This document shows positions 1 through 6,875 of a DNA stretch of 9,677 nt, piece by piece. Below the pieces are notes generated by a model, which saw only the letters and a program-made list of their open reading frames with translations, did not search any database and was not told the DNA's origin. Origin of the DNA: Tenericutes bacterium ADurb.BinA155 (GTDB taxonomy: Bacteria > Bacillota_I > Bacilli_A > RFN20 > CAG-826); assembly GCA_002068375.1 (NCBI GenBank), contig MVZL01000035.1:1-9677 (forward strand), read 5' to 3'. The position numbers and the translations under genes were made by a program. The first letter of the stretch is position 1, and the number at the start of each line of letters is the position of its first letter.

Positions 1-153
1 GATGGCTTATTCACCATCGAAGCGATCCGCTGCATGGGCGCGTGCGCTCTTGCTCCGGCGATGTCGGTCAATGGCAAGGTCTATCCGAAAGTCACCCCGG
101 ACGAGGTCGATAAGATTCTCGCCGAATACAAAGCGATGGAGGCCAATGCCTAA
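1..153 (+). CDS. hydC: NuoE/HydC-like [2Fe-2S] subunit of NAD-dependent hydrogenase, C-terminal end only
   Basis: Only the last 50 residues are in the window; the start lies off the left edge. The visible part reads CMGACALAP followed by VNGKVYPKVTPDEVDKIL. This is the end of the thioredoxin-like [2Fe-2S] domain of the NuoE/HoxE/HydC family, and Cys11 and Cys15 (window numbering) are the last two of the four cluster ligands. In trimeric hydrogenases this small soluble subunit carries one [2Fe-2S] cluster next to the flavin subunit. Its TAA stop overlaps the ATG of the next gene by one base (TAATG), so the two are translationally coupled. GGAGG at 138-142 lies inside this gene and serves as ribosome binding site for the next one. 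Assignment to HydC rather than NuoE of a complex I rests on the hydrogenase gene two genes downstream. Confidence 0.88.
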   Translation, partial: DGLFTIEAIRCMGACALAPAMSVNGKVYPKVTPDEVDKILAEYKAMEANA

Positions 154-2027
154 TGGAACAAATCAAATCTGCGGCCGTTCTTGATAAGAACATCAAGGAA
201 TGCACCGCCATCATCGATGCCAAATTAAAAGGCCAAGGCGGCAAACGGGCCGTCCTCATCTGCGGCGGCACGGGCTGCTTAGCCAATAACTCGGATGAGA
301 TCCTCCACGAATTCGAAAAACAGGTCAAAGAGCACGGCTTAGAGAAGAAGATCAGCGTCAACCACGTTGGCTGCTTCGGCTTCTGCTCGCAAGGACCTTT
401 CGTCAAAATCTTCCCGGAAGATACCCTCTATCACACCGTGAAAGTCAGCGACGTCAAACAGATCGTTGAAGATGACTTGATCAACGGCAAGATCTGCGAG
501 AACCTCCTCTATGTCGACCCGGCGACCAAACAGAAAGTGGTGCGCCAGGACGATATCAACTTCTACAAGAAACAACTCCGGGTCGCCCTCCATGGCTGCT
601 CGGTCATCAACCCCGACCTCCTCGAAGAATCGCTCGGCTATGATGGCTTCAAGGCCTTAAAGAAGGTCTTGACCGAAATGACCCCGCAACAGGTGATCGA
701 CGAAGTCCTCGCCTCCGGCATTCGTGGCCGTGGCGGTGCGGGATTCCCGACCGGCAAGAAATGGCAGTTCGCTGCCAATCAGAAGTCCGAGATCAAATAC
801 GTCGTCTGCAATGGCGATGAAGGCGACCCCGGCGCGTTCATGGATCGTTCGATCCTTGAAGGCAACCCGTTCGAAGTCATCGAAGGCATGATGATCGCCG
901 GCTATGCGTTCGGCGCTCATGAAGGCTACTTCTACGTCCGCGCCGAATACCCGGTCGCGGTCGAGCGTTTGCTCCGCGCGATCAAAGACATGGAGGCCGT
1001 CGGCCTCTTAGGCGATCACATTCTTGGCACCGACTTCAGCTTCCGCGCTCACTTACGTTTAGGCGCGGGCGCGTTCGTCTGCGGCGAAGAGACCGCCTTG
1101 CTCAATTCGATCGAAGGCAAACGTGGCATGCCGCGTCCCCGTCCGCCGTTCCCGGCGATCAAGGGACTTTGGGGCAAACCCACTTGCGTCAATAACGTCG
1201 AAACCCTCGCTCAGATTCCGTACATCATCCGCGTTGGCGCGGCCGAATACGCCAAGATCGGCACGGTCGGAAGCAAAGGCACCAAAGTCTTCGCTCTCGG
1301 CGGCAAGATCAACAACGTCGGCTTGGTCGAGGTTCCGATGGGAACCACCCTCCGCACGCTGATCTTTGATATCGGCGGCGGCATTCCTAATGGCAAGAAA
1401 TTCAAAGCGATTCAGACCGGCGGACCTTCCGGCGGCTGCTTAACCGAGAAGGATCTTGATACTCCGATCGACTACGATTCGCTGATCGCCAAAGGCTCCA
1501 TGATGGGCAGCGGCGGCGCGATCGTCATGGATGAAGATAACTGCATGGTGGACGTCGCCCACTTCTACATGGACTTCATCTGCTCGGAATCTTGCGGCAA
1601 GTGCTCGCCGTGCCGGATTGGCACGAAGCGCTTATACGAGATGCTCACCCAAGTCACCAATGGTCAAGGCACGCCCAAGACCTTGGAGGATATGAGGGCG
1701 CTCGCTAATGTCATTAAGGGCGGCTCGCTCTGCGCCTTAGGCCAGACCGCGGCCAACCCGATTCTTTCGACCATGAATAACTTCCCGGACGAATACCAGG
1801 CCCACGTCGTTGACAAGAAGTGCCCGGCTCACGTCTGCAAGAAGTTGATGCAATACGTGATTGATCCGGCCAAGTGCAAGAAGTGCAGCAAATGCGCTCG
1901 GAACTGCCCGGTCAACTGCATCAGCGGCGTTCCTGGCAAAGAACCCTACGTCATCGATCAATCGAAGTGCATCAAGTGCGGCACCTGCATGGCGGGCTGC
2001 CCCTTCGGCGCGATTTCGAAGCGATAA
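153..2027 (+). CDS. hydB: NuoF/HydB-like NAD(H)- and FMN-binding subunit of [FeFe] hydrogenase
   Basis: This 624-residue protein is a complete HydB-type flavoprotein, the cytoplasmic subunit that exchanges electrons with NAD(H). Domain order: an N-terminal thioredoxin-like [2Fe-2S] domain (about 30-120; Cys37, Cys42, Cys74, Cys78); the NuoF core with the FMN/NADH glycine motifs RGRGGAGFPTG (191-201), NGDEGDPGAF (220-229) and GAGAFVCGEE (304-313); the [4Fe-4S] site ESCGKCSPCR with Cys481, Cys484, Cys487 and probably Cys527; and a C-terminal double [4Fe-4S] ferredoxin domain (Cys575/578/581/585 and Cys606/609/612/616). NuoF of complex I lacks both end domains, while HydB of trimeric bifurcating hydrogenases has both and is of about this length (Thermotoga HydB is similar, from memory). 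The start overlaps the previous stop and has GGAGG ten bases upstream. hydA follows after 12 bases. Electron bifurcation is inferred from this architecture, not shown. Confidence 0.93.
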   Translation: MEQIKSAAVLDKNIKECTAIIDAKLKGQGGKRAVLICGGTGCLANNSDEILHEFEKQVKEHGLEKKISVNHVGCFGFCSQGPFVKIFPEDTLYHTVKVSDVKQIVEDDLINGKICENLLYVDPATKQKVVRQDDINFYKKQLRVALHGCSVINPDLLEESLGYDGFKALKKVLTEMTPQQVIDEVLASGIRGRGGAGFPTGKKWQFAANQKSEIKYVVCNGDEGDPGAFMDRSILEGNPFEVIEGMMIAGYAFGAHEGYFYVRAEYPVAVERLLRAIKDMEAVGLLGDHILGTDFSFRAHLRLGAGAFVCGEETALLNSIEGKRGMPRPRPPFPAIKGLWGKPTCVNNVETLAQIPYIIRVGAAEYAKIGTVGSKGTKVFALGGKINNVGLVEVPMGTTLRTLIFDIGGGIPNGKKFKAIQTGGPSGGCLTEKDLDTPIDYDSLIAKGSMMGSGGAIVMDEDNCMVDVAHFYMDFICSESCGKCSPCRIGTKRLYEMLTQVTNGQGTPKTLEDMRALANVIKGGSLCALGQTAANPILSTMNNFPDEYQAHVVDKKCPAHVCKKLMQYVIDPAKCKKCSKCARNCPVNCISGVPGKEPYVIDQSKCIKCGTCMAGCPFGAISKR

Positions 2028-2039
2028 AGGAGAGAGATC

Positions 2040-3860
2040 ATGGAAAACAATATCCCGAACATCAATATCAAAATCGAGGGCAAGGTTTATTCCGTTCCCT
2101 CGAATCTCACCGTTCTCGAAGCAGCGCGGCTTTGCGGTTACCGCATTCCGACCCTCTGCTACTGGAACCATGGCAAGTGCTCGTTAGCCTCCTGCCGGGT
2201 TTGCTTAGTCGAAATCCGGACGGCCCGCGGCGGCAAGCTCTTTGCTTCCTGCGTTTATCCGGTCAGCGATGTCCCGGCCGAGAAAGGCTTTGAGATCTTC
2301 ATCTCGAGCCCGATGGCGGTCAATGCCCGTCGTTGCTCGGTCGAACTCTTACTCTCCAACCACAGCAAGGATTGCCAGACCTGCGTCAAGAATGGCCAGT
2401 GCGAACTCCTTCACGTCGCCAATGTGACCGGCGCCCAATCGGGCCGCTTCATCGGCACGATGACTCCGGCGACCGTCGATATGGTTGCCCCCGGCATCAC
2501 CCGTGATACCAGCAAGTGCATCCTTTGCGGACGCTGCATCGAACGCTGCAAAGAAGCCCAAGGAATTGGGATTCTTGGCTTCGAAAACCGCGGCTTCAAG
2601 ACCGTGGTCGGCCCGGCCTTCAACAAATCGTTTGCTGAAGTTCCTTGCCTCCAATGCGGCCAATGCATCGAGGTCTGCCCGACTGGCGCTTTAGCCGAGC
2701 ACCGCGAGATCGATAAAGTCGACGCTGCAATGGCGAGCGGCAAATTCGTCGTCGTCCAGACCGCTCCGGCGGTTCGGGCTGCGATCGCCGAGGAATTCGG
2801 CAAGAAGATCGGCGAAGAGAATGGCGAAGGCCGGATGGTCGCCGCCTTGCATCGCTTAGGCTTCAACCGGGTCTTCGACGTCAACTTCGGCGCGGATTTA
2901 ACCATCACCGAAGAGGCGCAAGAACTCGTCAACCGTATCACCAAGAAAGTCGGCCCGCTCCCCCAGATCACTTCGTGCTCTCCGGGCTGGGTCAACTATA
3001 TGGAATTCTTCTATAGCGATCTCATTCCGCATGTCTCGACCTGCAAATCCCCGCACGAAATGCAAGGCGCGATCACCAAGAGTTACTTCGCGGAGAAGCA
3101 TGGCTTAGATCCGAAGAACGTCTTCGTGGTCTCGATCATGCCCTGTACCGCCAAGAAATACGAGAAGGAACGCCCGCAGAATGCGGCGGTGGAGAAACTC
3201 CCCGACGTCGATGCGGTCCTCACCACTCGTGAGCTCGCGGTCATGATCAAACGGGCCGGTATGGTCTGGGATGAACTCCCGCAAGAGAAGTTCGACGATG
3301 ATTTGCTCGGCCAGTACAGTGGTGCCGGTGCGATCTTCGGCGTCACCGGCGGCGTGATGGAAGCGGCCCTTCGGACGGCTTACCACACCTTAACTGGCAA
3401 AGAATACGCCAAAGTCGAATTCACGGCGGTTCGTGGCCAAGAAGCGGTCAAAGAAGCCGAAGTCGACATCAATGGTACCAAAGTCAAAGTCGCGGTCACC
3501 TCGGGAATGGCGAATGCCAAACCCTTGCTCGATCAAGTTCGCGCCGGGAAGTCCCCGTACGCCTTCATCGAGATCATGTGCTGCCCCGGCGGCTGCATCA
3601 ATGGCGGCGGTCAACCGTTCGTGAAGCCTTCGTTACTTCCGAATGAAGACCCCGACATCCTCGATACCTATCGGGCCAAACGCGCGAACATCCTCTATTC
3701 GATCGATGAGAAGTGCGTGGTCCGTCAATCCCATAATAACCCCGATATCATCCGGCTCTATAAAGACTATCTTGGTTCCTATGGTTCCGAGAAAGCCGAA
3801 GAGCTTCTGCACACCTCCTACGTCAAGGATCGGGAGCAATTCCCCGACCTCAAGAAGTAA
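2040..3860 (+). CDS. hydA: [FeFe] hydrogenase catalytic subunit, HydA of HydABC type
   Basis: A 606-residue iron-only hydrogenase that reduces protons to H2 (or the reverse). In order: N-terminal [2Fe-2S] plant-ferredoxin-like domain (Cys40, Cys52, Cys55, Cys71); His-Cys [4Fe-4S] site H108-x3-C112-x2-C115-x5-C121; two [4Fe-4S] clusters (Cys160/163/166/170 and Cys203/206/209/213); the H-cluster domain; and a C-terminal small-subunit-like region (about 548-595, ending EKAEELLHTSY). H-cluster motifs are L1 TSCSPGW (311-317), L2 MPCTAKKYE (367-375, Cys369) and L3 EIMCCPGGC (511-519, Cys515 and Cys519). L1 has Ser314 where the textbook motif has a second cysteine. There is no C-terminal [2Fe-2S] extension as in Thermotoga HydA. 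AGGAG at 2028-2032 lies 7 bases before the ATG. This is the last gene of the hyd operon. No maturase genes (hydE, hydF, hydG) are in the window, though they are needed to build the H-cluster. Confidence 0.94.
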   Translation: MENNIPNINIKIEGKVYSVPSNLTVLEAARLCGYRIPTLCYWNHGKCSLASCRVCLVEIRTARGGKLFASCVYPVSDVPAEKGFEIFISSPMAVNARRCSVELLLSNHSKDCQTCVKNGQCELLHVANVTGAQSGRFIGTMTPATVDMVAPGITRDTSKCILCGRCIERCKEAQGIGILGFENRGFKTVVGPAFNKSFAEVPCLQCGQCIEVCPTGALAEHREIDKVDAAMASGKFVVVQTAPAVRAAIAEEFGKKIGEENGEGRMVAALHRLGFNRVFDVNFGADLTITEEAQELVNRITKKVGPLPQITSCSPGWVNYMEFFYSDLIPHVSTCKSPHEMQGAITKSYFAEKHGLDPKNVFVVSIMPCTAKKYEKERPQNAAVEKLPDVDAVLTTRELAVMIKRAGMVWDELPQEKFDDDLLGQYSGAGAIFGVTGGVMEAALRTAYHTLTGKEYAKVEFTAVRGQEAVKEAEVDINGTKVKVAVTSGMANAKPLLDQVRAGKSPYAFIEIMCCPGGCINGGGQPFVKPSLLPNEDPDILDTYRAKRANILYSIDEKCVVRQSHNNPDIIRLYKDYLGSYGSEKAEELLHTSYVKDREQFPDLKK

Positions 3861-3875
3861 GGGAAACAAAAACTT

Positions 3876-3903
3876 AAAGGTCCGCGTTTTGCGGGCCTTT
3901 TTG
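3876..3903 (+). terminator. Intrinsic terminator of the hyd operon
   Basis: Fifteen bases after the hydA stop there is a 10-bp stem, AAAGGTCCGC (3876-3885) with GCGGGCCTTT (3891-3900), containing one G-U pair. The loop is GTTTT, and the stem runs into a T-tract (3898-3902). This is a standard Rho-independent terminator. It separates the hydrogenase genes from the phosphatase gene. Confidence 0.9.
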
Positions 3904-3990
3904 TATTCGAGTGGGGTTTTGCAGGGGATTTTTGAGGGGGTTTTGCCCCTAGAGAAAGGCCTTCCTTCGTTTTTCCCCAAACGCCTAGGT
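3904..3990. other. G-rich spacer with a 10-bp direct repeat and a small stem-loop
   Basis: No gene is apparent between the hyd terminator and the phosphatase promoter. The + strand has three runs of four or more G (3913-3916, 3924-3927, 3936-3940) separated by T-rich stretches. GGGGTTTTGC occurs twice (3913-3922 and 3937-3946). AGGGG (3935-3939) can pair with CCCCT (3946-3950) in a small stem-loop, but no T-run follows, so it does not look like a terminator. Function unknown. Confidence 0.5.
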
Positions 3991-3991
3991 T

Positions 3992-4008
3992 TTGTTATAG
4001 AATAACAA
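3992..4008 (+). promoter_or_regulatory. Extended -10 promoter within a 17-bp inverted repeat, upstream of the phosphatase gene
   Basis: TTGTTAT (3992-3998) and ATAACAA (4002-4008) are perfect inverted repeats around an AGA spacer. Within this lies TG-T-TATAGA (TG 3993-3994, hexamer 3996-4001), an extended -10 element; TAGAAT (3998-4003) is an alternative register. The start site would fall near 4008-4010, only 4 to 6 bases before the ATG at 4014. I see no good -35 hexamer, which is acceptable for an extended -10 promoter. The palindrome over the -10 could be a repressor operator; that part is inference. Confidence 0.55.
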
Positions 4009-4013
4009 CAGTT

Positions 4014-4682
4014 ATGGTAAAAGCTCTTTTTCTTGATCTCGACGGGACCTTGCTCGATACCCTTCCGGATATCCGTTCCGCCATCAATGACGCCCTCAAA
4101 GAAACGGGCTTTGCTTTGCAGTTCTCCTTGAAGGACGCCCATAACCTTATTGGAGATGGGGCCGATATGCTGGTGAAGCGGGCCTTGAAAGAAAAAGCCG
4201 ACGATCCGAAAGCGTTCAAGGCGTTGAAGGACGCCTATATGCCGCTCTACAAAGAATACCAAGATCTTCATACCAAGCCCTTCAATGGACTTCCGGAGAC
4301 CTTGAAGTTCCTCTCGGAGCGGGGGATCAAACTCTTCGTCGCTTCGAATAAACCGGATGCCCTCGCCAAGGCCATCGTCGAAGCCCATTATGGCAAAGAC
4401 ACCTTCGTCTCGATCTGTGGCAACATGGGGGGCGAGCCGGTGAAGCCGAACCCGATCCTCATCATCCGAATCCTCGAGATCTCGGGATTGCGCCCCCAAG
4501 ATTGCCTCTGCGTCGGCGATAGCATCATCGATGTGCAAACCGCGAAGAACGCCGGGATGGATTCTTGCCTCGTCACCTGGGGCTATGGCTTCTATAAACC
4601 CGAACTCCTCAAGATGCCGAAATACGTTGTGAATAAGCCGAAACAGCTCGCGCAAGCCGCCCTCGGTTCGGACGGCTGGTGA
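4014..4682 (+). CDS. HAD-superfamily hydrolase, phosphoglycolate phosphatase-like
   Basis: This 222-residue soluble enzyme has all four HAD motifs. Motif I is DLDGTLLDT, with nucleophile Asp8 and acid/base Asp10. Motif II is the Ser111 of VASNK (109-113). Motif III is Lys144 of KPNP. Motif IV is GDSIID (168-173), with Mg2+-binding Asp169 and Asp173. The helical cap between motifs I and II (about 15-90) is the Gph/PGMB-like type, acting on small phosphorylated metabolites such as 2-phosphoglycolate. The true substrate cannot be read from the sequence, as this subfamily also includes beta-phosphoglucomutase and pyrophosphatases. No Shine-Dalgarno sequence precedes the ATG, and the promoter sits directly upstream, so the mRNA may be nearly leaderless. 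Trp222 is followed by a TGA stop, and cysS begins 19 bases later with its own promoter. Confidence 0.85.
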   Translation: MVKALFLDLDGTLLDTLPDIRSAINDALKETGFALQFSLKDAHNLIGDGADMLVKRALKEKADDPKAFKALKDAYMPLYKEYQDLHTKPFNGLPETLKFLSERGIKLFVASNKPDALAKAIVEAHYGKDTFVSICGNMGGEPVKPNPILIIRILEISGLRPQDCLCVGDSIIDVQTAKNAGMDSCLVTWGYGFYKPELLKMPKYVVNKPKQLAQAALGSDGW

Positions 4683-4686
4683 AACA

Positions 4687-4695
4687 TGGTACAAT
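4687..4695 (+). promoter_or_regulatory. Extended -10 promoter of cysS
   Basis: TG-G-TACAAT (4687-4695) matches the extended -10 form TGnTATAAT with one mismatch. Using the normal 6-base spacing, the start site falls at about 4702, which is the A of the cysS ATG. A weak -35 candidate, TTCGGA (4667-4672), is 17 bases upstream. It overlaps the last codons and stop of the phosphatase gene. The position suggests a leaderless transcript. Confidence 0.6.
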
Positions 4696-4701
4696 TTATT
4701 T

Positions 4702-6048
4702 ATGCATAAACTCACGTTATGGAATTCTTTGGGCAATGAGCTCCAAGAATTTAAACCCATTAAACCCGGTCAGGTCTCGATCTATGTCTGCGGGCCGACC
4801 GTCTATAGCTCGCCCCATATCGGAAACTTCCGGCCCGCGATCGTTTTCGACGTGCTAAGGCGCCTTCTGATCGCTTTAGGCTATAAAGTCACCTTCGTCA
4901 GCAATTACACGGACGTCGATGACAAGATCATCGCCCGGGCGAAAGAACTCGGGGTCAAAGAAGGCGAGCTCACCGAATCCGTGATCAAAGAATATGCGAC
5001 CTTGATCGATGAGATCGGTTGCTTGCAACCCGACGTGAAACCCCGTCCGACCGTCTATATGCCCCAGATCATTTCTTACATCGAGGATCTGGTGAAGAAC
5101 GGATCGGCTTACGTGGTTGATGGCGATGTCTATTTCCGGATCAGCTCGATCCAAGGCTATGGCGAACTTTCGGGCAATACCCCCGAGCAGCTTTTAAATG
5201 GCGCCCGGATCGAAGTGAATTCCAAGAAGGAATCCCCGATCGATTTCGCGTTGTGGAAAAAGACCGATGAAGGGATCCAATGGGACACCGTTTGGAGCAA
5301 GGGAAGACCCGGCTGGCATACCGAATGCTGCGTCATGATCAACTCGATTTTCCAAGACCAAGATGGCCTCATCGATATCCATGGCGGCGGTTTCGACCTC
5401 AAGTTCCCGCACCACGAGAACGAGATGGCGCAAGCCAAAGCCCATAACCACAATAAGCTCGCGCATTATTGGCTCCATAATGGCTTCATCAACATCAATA
5501 ACGAAAAGATGTCGAAGAGTCTCGGCAATGTTCTTTTAGCCAAGGACGTGGTCGCGGAATACGGTGGCCTTGCCTTCCGCCTCATGATGCTGAACGCTTA
5601 CTATCGGGCCCCGGTGTCCTTCAGCGATGACACGATCAAGGAAGCTCAGGTGAACCTCGAGAAACTCAAGACCACTTATAAGCAAGTCGCGGTTAAACTG
5701 CAACTGCAGGGGGTCGACCTTTCCTCAATCAAGAAGCCGGACGAATCCGCCTTTTTCGACGCGATCTGCGAAGACCTCAATACCCCGAACGCCTTATCGG
5801 TCCTCTATGAAGAAAGCAAGAAAGCGAACCAGCTCCTTCGGAGCAATCCGTTAAATCTCGAAGCCCTCGAAGAATCCTTCGTCCGCTTAAAAGACTATTT
5901 CTTTGTGCTAGGTCTTGGTCTACAATACCCTAACCTCTCCCAAGAGGATCGCGCGCTCTACAGCCAATATTTAGGCTACAAAGCCGCCAAGGATTTCGCT
6001 AATTCCGATCGCTTACGGGGAGAGCTTATTGCCAAGGGCATTCTCTAA
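4702..6048 (+). CDS. cysS: Cysteinyl-tRNA synthetase
   Basis: A class I aminoacyl-tRNA synthetase that charges tRNA-Cys with cysteine in the cytoplasm. The HIGH-type signature is PHIGN (38-42) and the second signature is KMSKS (269-273). The zinc/cysteine-recognition ligands fit Cys30, Cys209 (GWHTEC), His237 and Glu241 (FPHHENE). The catalytic Rossmann domain covers about 1-300 and the helical DALR/anticodon domain the rest. At 448 residues it is slightly shorter than typical members (E. coli 461). It ends at ELIAKGIL, where most homologues continue with a conserved tail like EDTPQGTxW; the tail is not found in another frame downstream, so this looks like genuine trimming. There is no Shine-Dalgarno sequence before the ATG. 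A 12-bp palindrome, TTTATGCATAAA (4699-4710), spans the start codon. mgtC follows 18 bases later. Confidence 0.96.
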   Translation: MHKLTLWNSLGNELQEFKPIKPGQVSIYVCGPTVYSSPHIGNFRPAIVFDVLRRLLIALGYKVTFVSNYTDVDDKIIARAKELGVKEGELTESVIKEYATLIDEIGCLQPDVKPRPTVYMPQIISYIEDLVKNGSAYVVDGDVYFRISSIQGYGELSGNTPEQLLNGARIEVNSKKESPIDFALWKKTDEGIQWDTVWSKGRPGWHTECCVMINSIFQDQDGLIDIHGGGFDLKFPHHENEMAQAKAHNHNKLAHYWLHNGFININNEKMSKSLGNVLLAKDVVAEYGGLAFRLMMLNAYYRAPVSFSDDTIKEAQVNLEKLKTTYKQVAVKLQLQGVDLSSIKKPDESAFFDAICEDLNTPNALSVLYEESKKANQLLRSNPLNLEALEESFVRLKDYFFVLGLGLQYPNLSQEDRALYSQYLGYKAAKDFANSDRLRGELIAKGIL

Positions 6049-6051
6049 AAT

Positions 6052-6058
6052 AAGGGGG
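6052..6058 (+). promoter_or_regulatory. Ribosome binding site that fixes the start of the MgtC-family gene
   Basis: AAGGGGG lies 8 bases before ATG 6067 but only 2 bases before the in-frame GTG at 6061. The spacing favours the ATG. Confidence 0.6.
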
Positions 6059-6066
6059 ACGTGCAT

Positions 6067-6843
6067 ATGGATACGATCGATCAAATCATCATCGGCTGGT
6101 TCAATTCCGGCTTCGGGACCAAGATGCAAGGCCTCATGATTTTGGGCAACCTTTTGCTCGTCACCTTATCGTTGCTTCTTTCGGCGGTCTTCTCGGGCAT
6201 CATCGGTTTCGAGCGGGAATACCATGGCCACTCCGCCGGCTTACGGACCCACTTACTGGTCGCGATCGGCTCCTGCCTCATCATGATCATTTCGGTTTAT
6301 GGCTTCGCTTATTGGGATTCGATTTTCACCGCTTCCTCGGGCACGTCTGGTTCTTCGCGTGACCCGGCCCGTTTGGCCGCGCAGGTCGTGACTGGCATCG
6401 GCTTCCTTGGCGCCGGCACGATCGTTCAAAATGGCGTTTCGGTCAAAGGCTTAACGACCGCGACCACCATCTGGGTGGCGATGGCGATCGGTCTCGCCTG
6501 TGGCTCCGGCTCCTTTGTGATCGCCGCGATTGCGACCGCGATTGCCTTTATCGCCCTCGTTTCGATGCGGAAGATCGAGAAATTCGCCTCCAGACGGAAC
6601 CCGGTGGTTATGTTAGTTGTCCCGAGCGATAAGCCGATCATGAAGGATATCCTTCAGATCGCGAACCGTTATGGCATCAACCTCCGCGATACCTCGAGCG
6701 AACTGGTGACGTATCAAGATGCTTCGGCTTTACGGATGGTGATGCGCTGCAGCTACGCTTCCCAAGCCTCCGTGAACGCTTTCGTCGATGAAGTTCGCGT
6801 TTCAATTCACCCGTTGGAGCTTAAGGTTTCGACCGAAAGTTAA
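6067..6843 (+). CDS. mgtC: MgtC/SapB-family membrane protein
   Basis: This 258-residue protein has the MgtC family signatures: GFEREYHGHSAGLRTHLL (47-64), then DPARLAAQVVTGIGFLGAG (99-117) and VKGLTTATTIWVAMAIGLACG (126-146). Hydrophobic stretches at about 23-47, 61-82, 105-122, 130-145 and 149-167 indicate four to five transmembrane helices. A soluble C-terminal domain (about 178-258) has the alternating strand/helix look of the ACT-like domain found in longer MgtC proteins. Members are linked to growth at low Mg2+ and to inhibition of membrane ATP synthase in pathogens, but most environmental homologues are uncharacterised and Mg2+ transport itself is not established. It sits between cysS and rlmB, where Bacillus has mrnC, apparently in one operon with both. 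It probably has no functional link to them. Confidence 0.9.
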   Translation: MDTIDQIIIGWFNSGFGTKMQGLMILGNLLLVTLSLLLSAVFSGIIGFEREYHGHSAGLRTHLLVAIGSCLIMIISVYGFAYWDSIFTASSGTSGSSRDPARLAAQVVTGIGFLGAGTIVQNGVSVKGLTTATTIWVAMAIGLACGSGSFVIAAIATAIAFIALVSMRKIEKFASRRNPVVMLVVPSDKPIMKDILQIANRYGINLRDTSSELVTYQDASALRMVMRCSYASQASVNAFVDEVRVSIHPLELKVSTES

Positions 6844-6875
6844 AAGCGGAACTTCCACCAAAGGAAAATAGGAAT

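Noticed and set aside
2411..2995. A 194-codon minus-strand open frame inside hydA
   Set aside because: It lies wholly within a conserved iron-sulfur and H-cluster coding region and shows no family features of its own.
4680..4682. TGA as a tryptophan codon (Mycoplasma-type code)
   Set aside because: Reading through TGA at the ends of the phosphatase and sigma genes would extend them into the next promoters. All internal tryptophans use TGG, so TGA is a stop here.
3633..4760. A 375-codon open frame on the minus strand spanning the end of hydA, the terminator and the phosphatase gene
   Set aside because: It is antisense to two well-supported genes and crosses the hyd terminator and a promoter. 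The translation has no recognisable motif, and the frame is explained by the codon bias of the opposite strand.
6844..6875. GGAACTTCC in the mgtC-rlmB gap as a terminator
   Set aside because: The stem is only four base pairs and no T-run follows. The genes are more likely co-transcribed.
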